This document shows positions 25,954 through 34,793 of a stretch of DNA of 60,682 bases, piece after piece (the first letter of the stretch is position 1; each line of letters starts with the position of its first letter). The DNA is taken from NCBI GenBank assembly GCA_934373235.1, contig CAKROW010000011.1:1-60682 (forward strand). The letters run 5' to 3'. The notes beneath the pieces are model-generated. The model saw nothing but the letters and a program-made list of their open reading frames with translations, had not been told where the DNA came from and did not search any database. The translations under genes were made by a program, and so were the position numbers. The stretch comes from an uncultured Blautia sp. (GTDB lineage Bacteria > Bacillota > Clostridia > Lachnospirales > Lachnospiraceae).

Positions 25954-25982
25954 TTGTATTTTATGCAATTACAGGATATAAT
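25954..25982 (+). promoter_or_regulatory. Promoter of the PTS/EEP/malQ operon
   Basis: TTGTAT (25954-25959), 17 bases and TATAAT (25977-25982), 71 bases upstream of the start codon. The operator at 25985-26000 covers the expected transcription start. Confidence 0.75.
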
Positions 25983-25984
25983 TC

Positions 25985-26000
25985 ATGCAAACGGTTGCAT
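25985..26000 (+). promoter_or_regulatory. LacI-type operator / CcpA cre box at the PTS promoter
   Basis: ATGCAAACGGTTGCAT is a near-palindrome two bases downstream of the -10 box. Its first 15 bases match the cre consensus WTGNAANCGNWNNCW exactly, and its ATGCAA/TTGCAT halves recur at the divergent LacI promoter. It may be bound by CcpA, by the local regulator, or both. Further ATGCAA and TTGCA halves follow at 26006-26020. Confidence 0.75.
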
Positions 26001-26053
26001 AATAAATGCAAAGAATTGCAAAAAAGAGAAACATAAAACAGGGAGGATTTGCG

Positions 26054-28270
26054 ATGAGCAGCGAGAAAGAAAAGGTGCAGTCAGTGATCTGTGCACCACT
26101 GACCGGAAAGGCAGTACCCCTTTCTGAAGTTCCGGACCCGGTATTTTCCGGTAAGGTTCTGGGAGACGGTGTGGCTGTCATCCCCAGTGACGGAAAGATT
26201 TTAAGTCCTGTGGACGGCGAGATCGAATCTGTTGCAGAGACAGGACACGCATATGGATTTTCCACAGAAAATGGACTGGAGATCCTGGTACATGTAGGAC
26301 TTGAGACAGTATCTCTTAAGGGTGAGTGCTTCAAGGTTTATGTGAAAGAGGGAGACAAGGTTAAAAAGGGCGATCTGGTGGCAGAAGTTGATCTGGCATA
26401 TCTGGCAGAGCGAAATATTAACCCTATCACACCGGTTCTGATCTGTTCAGATACAGATGGCCAGAAGCTGATCTGTGCAGATGGCGCAGTTGAGGCAGGA
26501 AAGACAGAAGTGCTGATGCTCTGTGCAGCAGAAGAAGCTACCACAGTGACACCGGAAAAACCGAAAGCAGAAAGTACTGAGACTCCGGCAGAAAATACTT
26601 CAAAACCGGAGAAGAAAAAGAAGTTCAGTTTTAACTTCGATTTCCTTCAGAAACTGGGTAAGGTTCTTATGACCGTTATCGCAGTTATGCCGGCAGCAGG
26701 ACTGATGATCAGTATTGGTAAGCTGGTACAGATGGCAGGCGCAGATGTTTCCATGGTCATGACTGTCGGAAGCACAATGGAAAACATCGGATGGGCAGTT
26801 ATCAACAACCTGCATATCCTGTTTGCAGTAGCTATCGGCGGTTCCTGGGCAAAGGAACGTGCAGGCGGCGCTTTTGCTGCACTGATCACCTTTATCCTGA
26901 TCAACCAGATCACAGGATCAGTATTTGGTGTAACCTCAGCAATGTTAAGTGATCCGGATGCAGTGACACATACACTGTTTGGAAAAGAAATTCTTGTAAA
27001 TGGTTATTTCACATCTGTTCTGGGTATGCCTGCCCTGAACATGGGTGTGTTTGTAGGTATTATTTCCGGTTTTGCAGGCGGTGTTATTTACAATAAATAT
27101 TATAATTACCGTAAGCTTCCGGATGCGTTGTCATTCTTTAACGGAAAACGTTTTGTACCAATGGTTTGTATCCTCTGGTCAGTGATCATCTCCCTGGTAC
27201 TTGCAGTTATATGGCCGGTAGTACAGTCCGGCATCAATGCTTTTGGTGTATGGATCGCCAATTCTTCTGATACATCACCGATCCTGGCACCTTTTGTATA
27301 TGGAACACTGGAACGTCTTCTGCTTCCGTTTGGACTGCATCATATGCTGACTATTCCAATGAACTATACCTCTTTTGGAGGAACCTATACTATTGCGACC
27401 GGTATCAATGCAGGAAAAGAAGTATTCGGACAGGATCCGCTCTGGCTTGCATGGGTGACAGACCTTATCAATTATAAAGATGCCGGAAACATGGATGCAT
27501 ACAAAACTCTTCTTACAACAGTAACTCCTGCACGTTTCAAGGTCGGACAGATGATCGGTGCTACAGGGCTTCTTCTTGGTATCGCGCTTGCCATGTACCG
27601 CAGGGTTGATGCAGACAAGAAGGGGAAATACAAATCCATGTTCTTTTCAACAGTACTGGCAGTATTCCTTACAGGTGTAACAGAGCCGCTGGAATTTATG
27701 TTCATGTTCTGTGCACTGCCGTTGTATATCGTATATGCAGTTCTTCAGGGATGTGCATTTGCAATGGCGGGAATCATCCATCTGAGAGTTCATTCTTTTG
27801 GAAACCTGGAATTTATCACACGAATTCCCATGAGCCTTAAAGCAGGACTTGCAGGAGATGTGATCAATTTTGTGATTTGTGTTGTTGTATTCTTTGTGAT
27901 CGGATATTTTGTGGCGTACTTTATGATCGGTAAATTTAAGTTTGCCACACCGGGACGTCTGGGTAACTACACAGACAGCAACGATGATGACAATACGGCA
28001 GCTTCCGGAAATTCCGGCAGTGGCAAAGCAGGTGGAAACAGCCAGGCAGAGCGTATCATTGCTCTTCTGGGAGGACGTGAGAATATTATTCTTGTGGATG
28101 CCTGCATGACGAGACTTCGTGTAACAGTCAAGGACCTTTCCAAAGTTGCCGAGCTTCCTGCATGGAAAGCAGAGGGTGCTCTTGGCCTCCTGAAAAAGGA
28201 CAACGGTATCCAGGCAGTGTACGGGCCAAAGGCAGATGTGCTGAAATCTGATATCAACGACATTCTCTGA
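26054..28270 (+). CDS. PTS glucose/maltose-type transporter, fused IIA-IIC-IIB
   Basis: This 738-residue membrane enzyme imports and phosphorylates a hexose or alpha-glucoside. Residues 10-155 are a glucose-type IIA domain (ILVHVGLETV, phospho-His80; SPVDGEIESV). An acidic linker (TPEKPKAESTETPAEN) leads to IIC with about ten membrane helices (200-600; LLPFGLHHMLTIPMNYT, VTEPLEFMFMF). The C-terminal IIB domain has phospho-Cys684 in DACMTRLRV. IIA at the N terminus, not the usual end, is noteworthy. ATG 26054 follows GGGAGG. Linkage to malQ and a MalR-like regulator suggests maltose or a related sugar. Confidence 0.93.
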   Translation: MSSEKEKVQSVICAPLTGKAVPLSEVPDPVFSGKVLGDGVAVIPSDGKILSPVDGEIESVAETGHAYGFSTENGLEILVHVGLETVSLKGECFKVYVKEGDKVKKGDLVAEVDLAYLAERNINPITPVLICSDTDGQKLICADGAVEAGKTEVLMLCAAEEATTVTPEKPKAESTETPAENTSKPEKKKKFSFNFDFLQKLGKVLMTVIAVMPAAGLMISIGKLVQMAGADVSMVMTVGSTMENIGWAVINNLHILFAVAIGGSWAKERAGGAFAALITFILINQITGSVFGVTSAMLSDPDAVTHTLFGKEILVNGYFTSVLGMPALNMGVFVGIISGFAGGVIYNKYYNYRKLPDALSFFNGKRFVPMVCILWSVIISLVLAVIWPVVQSGINAFGVWIANSSDTSPILAPFVYGTLERLLLPFGLHHMLTIPMNYTSFGGTYTIATGINAGKEVFGQDPLWLAWVTDLINYKDAGNMDAYKTLLTTVTPARFKVGQMIGATGLLLGIALAMYRRVDADKKGKYKSMFFSTVLAVFLTGVTEPLEFMFMFCALPLYIVYAVLQGCAFAMAGIIHLRVHSFGNLEFITRIPMSLKAGLAGDVINFVICVVVFFVIGYFVAYFMIGKFKFATPGRLGNYTDSNDDDNTAASGNSGSGKAGGNSQAERIIALLGGRENIILVDACMTRLRVTVKDLSKVAELPAWKAEGALGLLKKDNGIQAVYGPKADVLKSDINDIL

Positions 28271-28303
28271 TATCTTTATTAAAACAGAAAAGAAGTGACA
28301 TAA

Positions 28304-29155
28304 ATGAAGCTTATGACATTAAATACCCACAGTCTGGTAGAACCGGACTGTGAGGAAAAATTAAAACTTTTTGCAGAAGTGATAAAAGAAGAAAAGCCGG
28401 ATATCCTGGCGCTTCAGGAAGTCAGCCAGACAGCGGGAGTAGTAAGCCTGTCTGAGATCGATCCGCCGAATTTTACCAGATGTGAAGGTTTTCATGTGGC
28501 AGTAAGAAGTGACAATTATGCAGAAAGGCTTGCCCGGCTTCTGGAAAATTCCGGGGAAAAATATTACTGGTCCTGGGTATCTGCAAAGCTTGGCTATGAA
28601 AAGTATGATGAAGGAATTGCCATTTTTTCAAGGAAACCTATCTGTGAGGCAAAGGACTGCCTTATCAGTGAAAGCGGTGATTACAGTAACTGGAAGACAA
28701 GGCGTGCGCTGGGAATCCGGACAGAGGGAAGCAGCGACTGGTTCTACACCGTTCATATGGGATGGTGGAAAGATCAGGAGGAGCCTTTTGACAGACAGTG
28801 GAAACGCCTGGAAGAATTTGTGAGAAAGAACAGTGGTGGTGGAAACTGCTGGCTTCTGGGAGATTTCAACAGCCAGGATACAGTCCGGGATGAAGGTTAT
28901 GATCTGGTACGTGCTTCCGGCTGGAATGATACTTACATACTGGCAGAAAAGAAGGATTCAGGATTCACTGTGGAGGAGGAGATCGACGGCTGGCGGGACG
29001 GTGATCCGGGCTGTGATGAGAGCCAGCGCAGGAAGCGTCTGGACTATATTTTCTGCAGTGAAAAAAAGAATATTTTAACATCTGCTGTGATCTGTAATGG
29101 CAAAGATCATCCGGTAGTTTCGGATCATTATGGAGTCAGGATCACAACAGCATGA
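28304..29155 (+). CDS. Endonuclease/exonuclease/phosphatase (EEP) fold hydrolase
   Basis: This 283-residue soluble protein has the metal-dependent EEP motifs in order: MTLNTHSL, ILALQEVSQ (metal-binding Glu), FYTVHMGWW, LLGDFNSQD (Asp/Asn) and VVSDHYGVRI (Asp-His). The fold covers DNA nucleases, sphingomyelinases and sugar- or inositol-phosphate phosphatases. It lies between PTS and malQ with 33 and 20 base gaps, so a phosphatase acting on the phosphorylated sugar is more plausible than a nuclease. That is inference from context. The ribosome site is weak (AAGTGA). Confidence 0.85.
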   Translation: MKLMTLNTHSLVEPDCEEKLKLFAEVIKEEKPDILALQEVSQTAGVVSLSEIDPPNFTRCEGFHVAVRSDNYAERLARLLENSGEKYYWSWVSAKLGYEKYDEGIAIFSRKPICEAKDCLISESGDYSNWKTRRALGIRTEGSSDWFYTVHMGWWKDQEEPFDRQWKRLEEFVRKNSGGGNCWLLGDFNSQDTVRDEGYDLVRASGWNDTYILAEKKDSGFTVEEEIDGWRDGDPGCDESQRRKRLDYIFCSEKKNILTSAVICNGKDHPVVSDHYGVRITTA

Positions 29156-29175
29156 CCATATAAGGAGAAAAAATT

Positions 29176-30684
29176 ATGAGTGAAAGAGCAGCCGGCATCC
29201 TTATGCCGATCACAAGCCTTCCGTCAGAGTACGGAATCGGTTGTTTTTCAAAAAGTGCATATGATTTTGTGGACTGGCTGAAGGAAGCCGGTCAGAGTTA
29301 CTGGCAGATCCTTCCGCTGGGTCCTACAAGCTATGGAGACTCCCCATATCAGTCTTTTTCCACTTTTGCGGGAAATCCTTATTTTATCAGTCTGAAAGAA
29401 CTGATCCGTGAAGGTGTCCTTAAAAAAGAGGACTGTGATAAGGTCAACTGGGGAAAAACAGCAAACAGTGTTGATTACGAAAAGATTTATAAAGGCCGTT
29501 ATAAACTTCTTCGCAAAGCCTACGAAAACAGCGATATCAGCCAGAATCCGGATTATCAGAGATTTGTTGAGGAAAACCGCTGGTGGCTTTCTGACTATGC
29601 TCTTTTTATGGCAGTAAAAGAACAGTTCGACGGTGTGGAGTGGACTAAATGGGCAGAGGACATCCGCCTTCGCTGGAATAACGCCATGGATTATTATCGC
29701 AGGGAGCTGTATTTTGATATTGAGTTTCAGCAGTATATGCAGTTCAAATTTTATGAGCAGTGGATGAAGCTGAAAAAATATGCCAATGACAAAGGAATTA
29801 AGATCATCGGTGATATTCCTATCTATGTTGCTATGGACAGTGCAGATACCTGGGCACATCCGGAGCTTTTCCAGCTTGATCAGGACAATGTGCCATGTGC
29901 TGTGGCAGGCTGCCCGCCGGACGGATTTTCCGCAACAGGACAGCTCTGGGGAAATCCGTTGTACCGTTGGGATTACCACAGAGAGACAGGCTATGCATGG
30001 TGGCTTTCCAGGCTCAGTTATGTTTTCCGTCTTTATGATGTTGTACGTATCGACCATTTCCGCGGATTTGACGAGTATTTTTCTATTCCCTATGGAGCGG
30101 AAAATGCCATTGGCGGACACTGGGAAAAAGGTCCTGGAATTGATCTTTTCCGCAGGGTTGAGCAGGCGCTTGGCTGGAAACCGGTTATTGCGGAGGATCT
30201 GGGGTATGTGACAGATTCTGTACGTCAGCTTGTACATGACAGCGGTTTTCCGGGAATGAAAGTTCTTGAGTTTGCTTTTGATTCCAGGGATTCCGGATGT
30301 GCCAATGACTATCTTCCACATAATTATCCGGAGAACAGTGTGGCATATACAGGAACCCACGATAATGAGACTATTGTCGGATGGTGGAAGAGTATTACAG
30401 CAGCAGAACGGAAGCTTGCAAGGGATTATCTCTGTGACCAGGCTACACCGGATGAGGAGCTGTATAAGTCCTTTATCAGCCTTGTTATGAGAAGCAGCGC
30501 AAAGCTTTGCGTGATCCCAATGCAGGACTATATGGGACTGGATAACAGAAGCAGAATGAACCAGCCGTCAACAGTAGGCAAAAACTGGAAATGGCGGGTT
30601 ACAAAGAGAAATCTTTCCAGGAAGCTTCTGAAAGAGGTCCATGATGTGACATTAAGATATGGACGTAAGAACTGGGCAGAATAA
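29176..30684 (+). CDS. malQ: 4-alpha-glucanotransferase (amylomaltase, GH77)
   Basis: This 502-residue cytosolic enzyme transfers maltodextrin segments and releases glucose, completing use of maltose and dextrins. GH77 features are ITSLPSEYGIG near the start, GDIPIYVAMDSADTWAHPELF, catalytic nucleophile Asp293 in RIDHFRGF, acid/base Glu340 in IAEDLG and TGTHDNETI with the third carboxylate near 394. The length fits bacterial amylomaltases. ATG 29176 follows AAGGAG. It is last of the PTS-EEP-malQ operon and meets the sstT gene end to end across a terminator. Confidence 0.95.
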   Translation: MSERAAGILMPITSLPSEYGIGCFSKSAYDFVDWLKEAGQSYWQILPLGPTSYGDSPYQSFSTFAGNPYFISLKELIREGVLKKEDCDKVNWGKTANSVDYEKIYKGRYKLLRKAYENSDISQNPDYQRFVEENRWWLSDYALFMAVKEQFDGVEWTKWAEDIRLRWNNAMDYYRRELYFDIEFQQYMQFKFYEQWMKLKKYANDKGIKIIGDIPIYVAMDSADTWAHPELFQLDQDNVPCAVAGCPPDGFSATGQLWGNPLYRWDYHRETGYAWWLSRLSYVFRLYDVVRIDHFRGFDEYFSIPYGAENAIGGHWEKGPGIDLFRRVEQALGWKPVIAEDLGYVTDSVRQLVHDSGFPGMKVLEFAFDSRDSGCANDYLPHNYPENSVAYTGTHDNETIVGWWKSITAAERKLARDYLCDQATPDEELYKSFISLVMRSSAKLCVIPMQDYMGLDNRSRMNQPSTVGKNWKWRVTKRNLSRKLLKEVHDVTLRYGRKNWAE

Positions 30685-30704
30685 ATAACAGTTTATACAG
30701 GGAT

Positions 30705-30757
30705 AAAAAAGCCCCGGGCTTTTCAGATGAGTTACTGAGAACATCTGAAGCCCGGGG
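30705..30757 (-). terminator. Terminator of the sstT gene (also structured for malQ)
   Basis: GCCCCGGGCTTTTCAGATG (30711-30729) pairs with CATCTGAAGCCCGGGG (30742-30756) with a small bulge. On the minus strand six T follow (30710-30705). The plus strand lacks a T run, so it works best for sstT. Confidence 0.75.
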
Positions 30758-30782
30758 TTCTGTTATATCCGGATATTGTGTA

Positions 30783-31997
30783 TCAGTTTTTTTTCCTCTG
30801 TGCCTGAAGGCATGCACATGCTGTATAAAGTACATCTGTGGAGGAGTTAAGGGCTGTTTCACAGGAATCCTGGATAACACCTACGATAAATCCTACACCA
30901 ACGACCTGCATGGCTACATCATTGGGGATTCCAAAAAGGCTGCAGGCCATGGGGATCAGAAGAAGGGATCCGCCGGCAACTCCGGAAGCACCTGCGGCAC
31001 TTAATGCTGCAAGGATACAGAGGATCAGAGCTGTAGGAAAATCTACGCTGATGCCAAGTGTATGTGCGGCTGCCAGAGCCATGATGGAAATGGTGACGGC
31101 TGCACCGCCCATGTTGATGGTAGCACCTAAAGGAATGGAAATGGAATAAGTATCCTCGTCCAGACCAAGATCTTTGCACAGCTCCATATTGACCGGAATG
31201 TTGGCAGCAGAGCTTCTTGTAAAGAAAGCTGTGATACCGCTGTCTTTCAGGCAGCGAAGAACCAGTGGATATGGATTTTTACGTGTGCAGATAAATGTAA
31301 CGATGGGATTGATCACCAGTGCAACAAAGAGCATGGTTCCAACCAGCACACAGATCAGGCGGCCGTAGCTTAAAAGTACACTTAAGCCCTGCTCGGAGAT
31401 GGTTGTGAAGATAAGGCCCATAATACCGAAGGGTGCAAGATTGATGATCCATCTTACTGCTGTTGAAGTTGCATCAGAAATATTTTCGATGACAGTCTTG
31501 GTGGTTTCGCTTGCGGCCTTCAGTGCGATACCGAAGATGATAGCCCATGCAAGGATACCGATATAGTTGGCATTTACAAGAGCGTCTACCGGGTTGGAGA
31601 CAATGTTCATCAGCAGGTTTTTCAGGACTTCAGCAACCCCGCTTGGCGGTGTAACGTCAGAAGTATTGGTATTTTCGGAAAAAGTCAGCATAACAGGGAA
31701 CAGACGGCTGGAGAGCACGGCTGACAGAGCTGCCAGGATATTTCCAAGAAGATATAATACAACTACGAATTTCATGTTTGTCTTCTGACCTTTTTCCATA
31801 TGGCAAAGTGAGCTCATAACAAGGAAGAATACCAGAAGAGGTGCGATTCCGCGGAGAGCTCCTACAAAGAGATCGCCCAGAATGGAGATAACAGATGCTT
31901 TCGGAACAGCAAGACCAAGAATGATACCAAGGATCAGACCGCAGATAATACGCTTGATCAGATTGATACTGTTCCATTTTTGAACCAGTGTTTTCAT
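30783..31997 (-). CDS. sstT: Sodium-dependent serine/threonine symporter SstT
   Basis: This 404-residue DAACS-family membrane protein imports Ser and Thr with Na+. The N terminus WNSINLIKRIICGLILGIILGL is typical of SstT. The re-entrant loop SGITAFFTRSSAANIPVNM and the helix GATINMGGAAVTISIMALAA carry the substrate and sodium sites; SGVAGGSLLLIPMACSLFGI follows. ATG 31997 has an upstream promoter (32082-32110, minus strand). It is a single gene ended by the GC-rich hairpin at 30705-30757. Assignment is strong from the length and these motifs. Confidence 0.94.
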   Translation of the reverse strand: MKTLVQKWNSINLIKRIICGLILGIILGLAVPKASVISILGDLFVGALRGIAPLLVFFLVMSSLCHMEKGQKTNMKFVVVLYLLGNILAALSAVLSSRLFPVMLTFSENTNTSDVTPPSGVAEVLKNLLMNIVSNPVDALVNANYIGILAWAIIFGIALKAASETTKTVIENISDATSTAVRWIINLAPFGIMGLIFTTISEQGLSVLLSYGRLICVLVGTMLFVALVINPIVTFICTRKNPYPLVLRCLKDSGITAFFTRSSAANIPVNMELCKDLGLDEDTYSISIPLGATINMGGAAVTISIMALAAAHTLGISVDFPTALILCILAALSAAGASGVAGGSLLLIPMACSLFGIPNDVAMQVVGVGFIVGVIQDSCETALNSSTDVLYTACACLQAQRKKN

Positions 31998-32081
31998 AAT
32001 GTTTTCCTCTTTCCTTTTCTATGGAGGTGCTTTCTCTGTTTGAAAATGTACTACTGCATCACAGAAAAGCACAATATAACG

Positions 32082-32110
32082 ATTATATACAATTTTGTCC
32101 GTGTTGTAAA
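32082..32110 (-). promoter_or_regulatory. Promoter of sstT
   Basis: Minus-strand TTTACA (32110-32105), 17 bases and TATAAT (32087-32082), 85 bases upstream of the start codon. Confidence 0.7.
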
Positions 32111-32147
32111 GACAAATGTGCAGAAAAGAAGAAAATCAAAAGAAAAT

Positions 32148-32177
32148 CAGCTTCAGGTTCTGATTTTCCTGAAGCTG
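32148..32177 (-). terminator. Terminator of the second MATE gene, overlapping its stop
   Basis: CAGCTTCAGG (32148-32157) and CCTGAAGCTG (32168-32177) are perfectly complementary with a ten-base loop; ATTTTCTTTT follows on the minus strand. The MATE stop codon (32153-32155) lies inside the left arm. Confidence 0.8.
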
Positions 32178-33508
32178 ACTGCAAAGTAGATGATCTCGAA
32201 CACTGCTGTGATACCCCATGAGAAGATATACAGAAGGTACAGAGATGAGATCGTATGAAAATATGCAAAAATTGTATAAACCCAGATCACACGGAATACA
32301 CAGGATCCCAGGATGACGATGATCATAGGCGGGATGCTTTTTCCGATTCCACGGGAGGCGGCTATGGTTGCATCCATAAAACAACTGAATGCATAGGAAA
32401 ATCCCATGATCCGTATTCTCTGCATACCGGCATCAATAACTGCAGGTTCTGTGGCAAAGAGGGACAGGAACTGTCTTCCGAATACCAAGAGAAGACCACC
32501 CAGGATAGCCCCTGCGGAAAAAGAATATGTAAGGGTTACAAAGTAGGAGCTTAACATTCGTTTTTTGTTTCCGGCACCCCAGTTCTGTCCTATGAAGGTG
32601 GCACATGCGGTGTAAAAAGCGAACATGACATTGTAGATCAGGGAGTCCGCATTGGCTGCAGCCGCATTTCCCGATACCATTACTGCGTCGAAGGAATTGA
32701 CACCTGTCTGTACAAACAGATTGGCAATAGCAAAAATACCGTTCTGTAATCCTGTGGGAATTCCAAGGAGAAGCACAGCACGACAGGCCTTGGGATTGAA
32801 ACGGAGCCTGTGCAGGTTTACCTGACATTCATCCTTGCGGTGCAGCAGATGGATCATTACCAGGGATGCGGAGATATACTGGGCAATGACGCTGGCTGTT
32901 GCAACACCGGATGCAGCCATGTGGCAGCAGATGACGAAAAACAGGTTCAGGATCACGTTTAATACTCCGGCAATGGTAAGATAGATCAGTGGAAGCCTGG
33001 TTTCACCCCGGGCACTGAGAACGCCGTTTCCGAAGTTATAAATGGCAAGGGCCGGCATACCAAGGGAATATATTTTCATATATAATATGGCATCGTCAAT
33101 AAGTTCCGGTTTGGTGTTCATCATGGAAAGCATACCGCCGGAAAAAACAAGACACACAGCACAGACAATGATTCCTGCAACAGCACAGATAATAAGTGAT
33201 GTGTGGATGGTCTCCTCTGTTCCTCTGGAATCTCCGGCACCCAGTTCATGGGCTACACGTACATTGACACCTGCGCCCATGCCGATGAGAAGTCCGGTAA
33301 ACAATGTTACCAGCAAGGTTGTAGAACCTACAGATCCCAGTGCTTTATAATCTGCAAAGCGGCCTACAACAGCCACATCGCTTAAATTAAACAGAACCTC
33401 CAGCACCTGGGAAAACATAAGCGGTATGCTGAACATAAACATATTTTTCCACAGAGAGCCTGTTGTCATCTCTATGGCAGAAGATTTCTTTTGTTTCTTA
33501 TCACACAT
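32153..33508 (-). CDS. MATE-family efflux transporter (second copy)
   Basis: This 451-residue protein has about twelve membrane segments. The MATE pattern is seen in MTTGSLWKNMFMFSIPLMFSQVL and LSDVAVVGRFADYKALGSVG, with a second half starting at LLLGIPTGLQNGIFAIANLFVQ. It is distinct from the MATE protein at 5633-6982 and closer to the MepA/YoeA-like side. The start is ATG 33508, seven bases after GAGGGG; TTG 33523 is less likely. It has its own promoter (33549-33577) and a terminator overlapping its last codons. The substrate is unknown. Confidence 0.92.
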   Translation of the reverse strand: MCDKKQKKSSAIEMTTGSLWKNMFMFSIPLMFSQVLEVLFNLSDVAVVGRFADYKALGSVGSTTLLVTLFTGLLIGMGAGVNVRVAHELGAGDSRGTEETIHTSLIICAVAGIIVCAVCLVFSGGMLSMMNTKPELIDDAILYMKIYSLGMPALAIYNFGNGVLSARGETRLPLIYLTIAGVLNVILNLFFVICCHMAASGVATASVIAQYISASLVMIHLLHRKDECQVNLHRLRFNPKACRAVLLLGIPTGLQNGIFAIANLFVQTGVNSFDAVMVSGNAAAANADSLIYNVMFAFYTACATFIGQNWGAGNKKRMLSSYFVTLTYSFSAGAILGGLLLVFGRQFLSLFATEPAVIDAGMQRIRIMGFSYAFSCFMDATIAASRGIGKSIPPMIIVILGSCVFRVIWVYTIFAYFHTISSLYLLYIFSWGITAVFEIIYFAVSFRKIRT

Positions 33509-33548
33509 ATGATTACCCCTCAATTATAAAATTACCTCATCCATTAAT

Positions 33549-33577
33549 AAGATACTATTCGGGAAAATGTTTGTAAA
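33549..33577 (-). promoter_or_regulatory. Predicted promoter of the second MATE gene
   Basis: Minus-strand TTTACA (33577-33572), 17 bases and TATCTT (33554-33549), 41 bases before the start codon. Confidence 0.5.
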
Positions 33578-33639
33578 GAGAGGGATTGTTATGATTGGTA
33601 TTATATTTTGTTATGAGGTGGGAGAGGGACTCTGCAGGA

Positions 33640-33676
33640 AAAGAACCACCTCCGGATCAGCGAAAGTGGTTCTCTT
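33640..33676 (-). terminator. Terminator of the secreted-protein gene
   Basis: AGAACCAC (33642-33649) pairs with GTGGTTCT (33666-33673); TTTTCC follows on the minus strand, just beyond the stop of the gene ending at 33681. Confidence 0.65.
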
Positions 33677-33680
33677 AAGA

Positions 33681-34445
33681 TCAGTAATAGAGGTACTGGG
33701 ACATATAAGGATTGATCCAGGTATATCGGCCATTTATATAAACTTTATAATAAGGTGCATAATAATAATCAGATGTTTTTTTCAGATATACTTTGGTGAT
33801 TTTAAGTTTCTGATTTGGACGGATCCGAATACCATCCGGGATGGTACTGTTTACTGATTTATATGTCCGGAAAGCTGTCTGTGCAGTGACATATTTTCGA
33901 CCTGTGACTTTTGCGTTTCGGCTTGCAAGAGAAATGCGACCGTTATTTACTTTGGATACAACACAGTACTTGGTGATGTAACCGCCTTTGGCGTAAGTGT
34001 TGTATTTGATATTATTTCCGGAAAGGGAAAGTTTTCCGGTGAAGTAGTCACCGGGGAGTACTCCGATCCTGGTTAAATTTTTGCGTCCATGGTATACAGT
34101 ATAATCGGTGCATCCGCCTTTATAATGGGTACCAACGATCAGATACTCATTTGAAGTGCCGGTTTTATAGTAGTAAACAGGCTGTGTACCATAGGACTGG
34201 AGATCTGCGACCTTCTTTCCGTTGATGTAAATAATTCGATGACACTGTGCAGGGTAATCGGCCTGAATATTTTTCTCTACGATCTTAAGGCGGTCAGCCT
34301 TGCCATCTCCGGTGATGTCAGTTTTGTAAGTTTTGTTAAATTTCAGGCTGACCAGGCGGGCCTTGGCGTAGGTAGTGGAGGTGCAACAGAAGATACCCAT
34401 GACAAGCAGCATGAATCCCAGTAAAAACCGTGTTTTCTTTTTCAT
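33681..34445 (-). CDS. Secreted protein with calcium-loop-like motif, function unknown
   Basis: This 254-residue protein has a signal peptide (KKKTRFLLGFMLLVMGIFCC, cleavage near TTYAKA). The mature start has DITGDGKADRLKI, which resembles the Asp-rich calcium loop of FG-GAP/VCBS and dockerin repeats. The rest is beta-rich and very high in Tyr, Lys and Arg (YYYAPYYKVYINGRYTWINPYM), suggesting a surface or cell-wall binding module. There is no LPXTG. ATG 34445 follows AAGGATGG; the upstream 17 in-frame codons are not needed. A strong minus-strand promoter lies at 34562-34590. I do not recognise a named family. Confidence 0.75.
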   Translation of the reverse strand: MKKKTRFLLGFMLLVMGIFCCTSTTYAKARLVSLKFNKTYKTDITGDGKADRLKIVEKNIQADYPAQCHRIIYINGKKVADLQSYGTQPVYYYKTGTSNEYLIVGTHYKGGCTDYTVYHGRKNLTRIGVLPGDYFTGKLSLSGNNIKYNTYAKGGYITKYCVVSKVNNGRISLASRNAKVTGRKYVTAQTAFRTYKSVNSTIPDGIRIRPNQKLKITKVYLKKTSDYYYAPYYKVYINGRYTWINPYMSQYLYY

Positions 34446-34793
34446 ATTTATCCATCCTTTCTTATTTGCCAGAGACAAATTGCGGAGTGATTGCATTGAT
34501 GAGTATATAGCAGAACAGGAAGTGAATGTCCGCTTTACTCTGGCACTTCTTTATATAAGAAATTATAGCAAACAGAGATGGCAGGTTCAACAAGGGTTAA
34601 TAAAATATCGAGGAAATGTGGAAAAGCGGTTGCAGGTCATTGGCTGAACTGTAATTTAAATGATGGAACACACTGTAAATATTTGGGTTTCAGGTAAATT
34701 AAGCTTGACATATCATGTGCCACAGCTTACTCTTTTGAGAGATATTGCGTTTTATATTAATGATAAGTTGTTTTGAAAAGGGGAATAGCACAT
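34446..34793. promoter_or_regulatory. 348-base divergent intergenic region with two promoters
   Basis: Minus strand: TTGAAC (34590-34585), 17 bases, TATAAT (34567-34562), driving the secreted-protein gene. Plus strand: TTGACA (34705-34710), 17 bases, and a poor TACTCT (34728-34733), driving the phosphoribosyltransferase-like gene. I see no gene or clear operator in the remaining bases. Confidence 0.6.

Noticed and set aside
29248..30360. 370-codon open frame antisense to malQ
   Set aside because: malQ has complete GH77 catalytic residues; the antisense frame has no recognisable domain or ribosome site.
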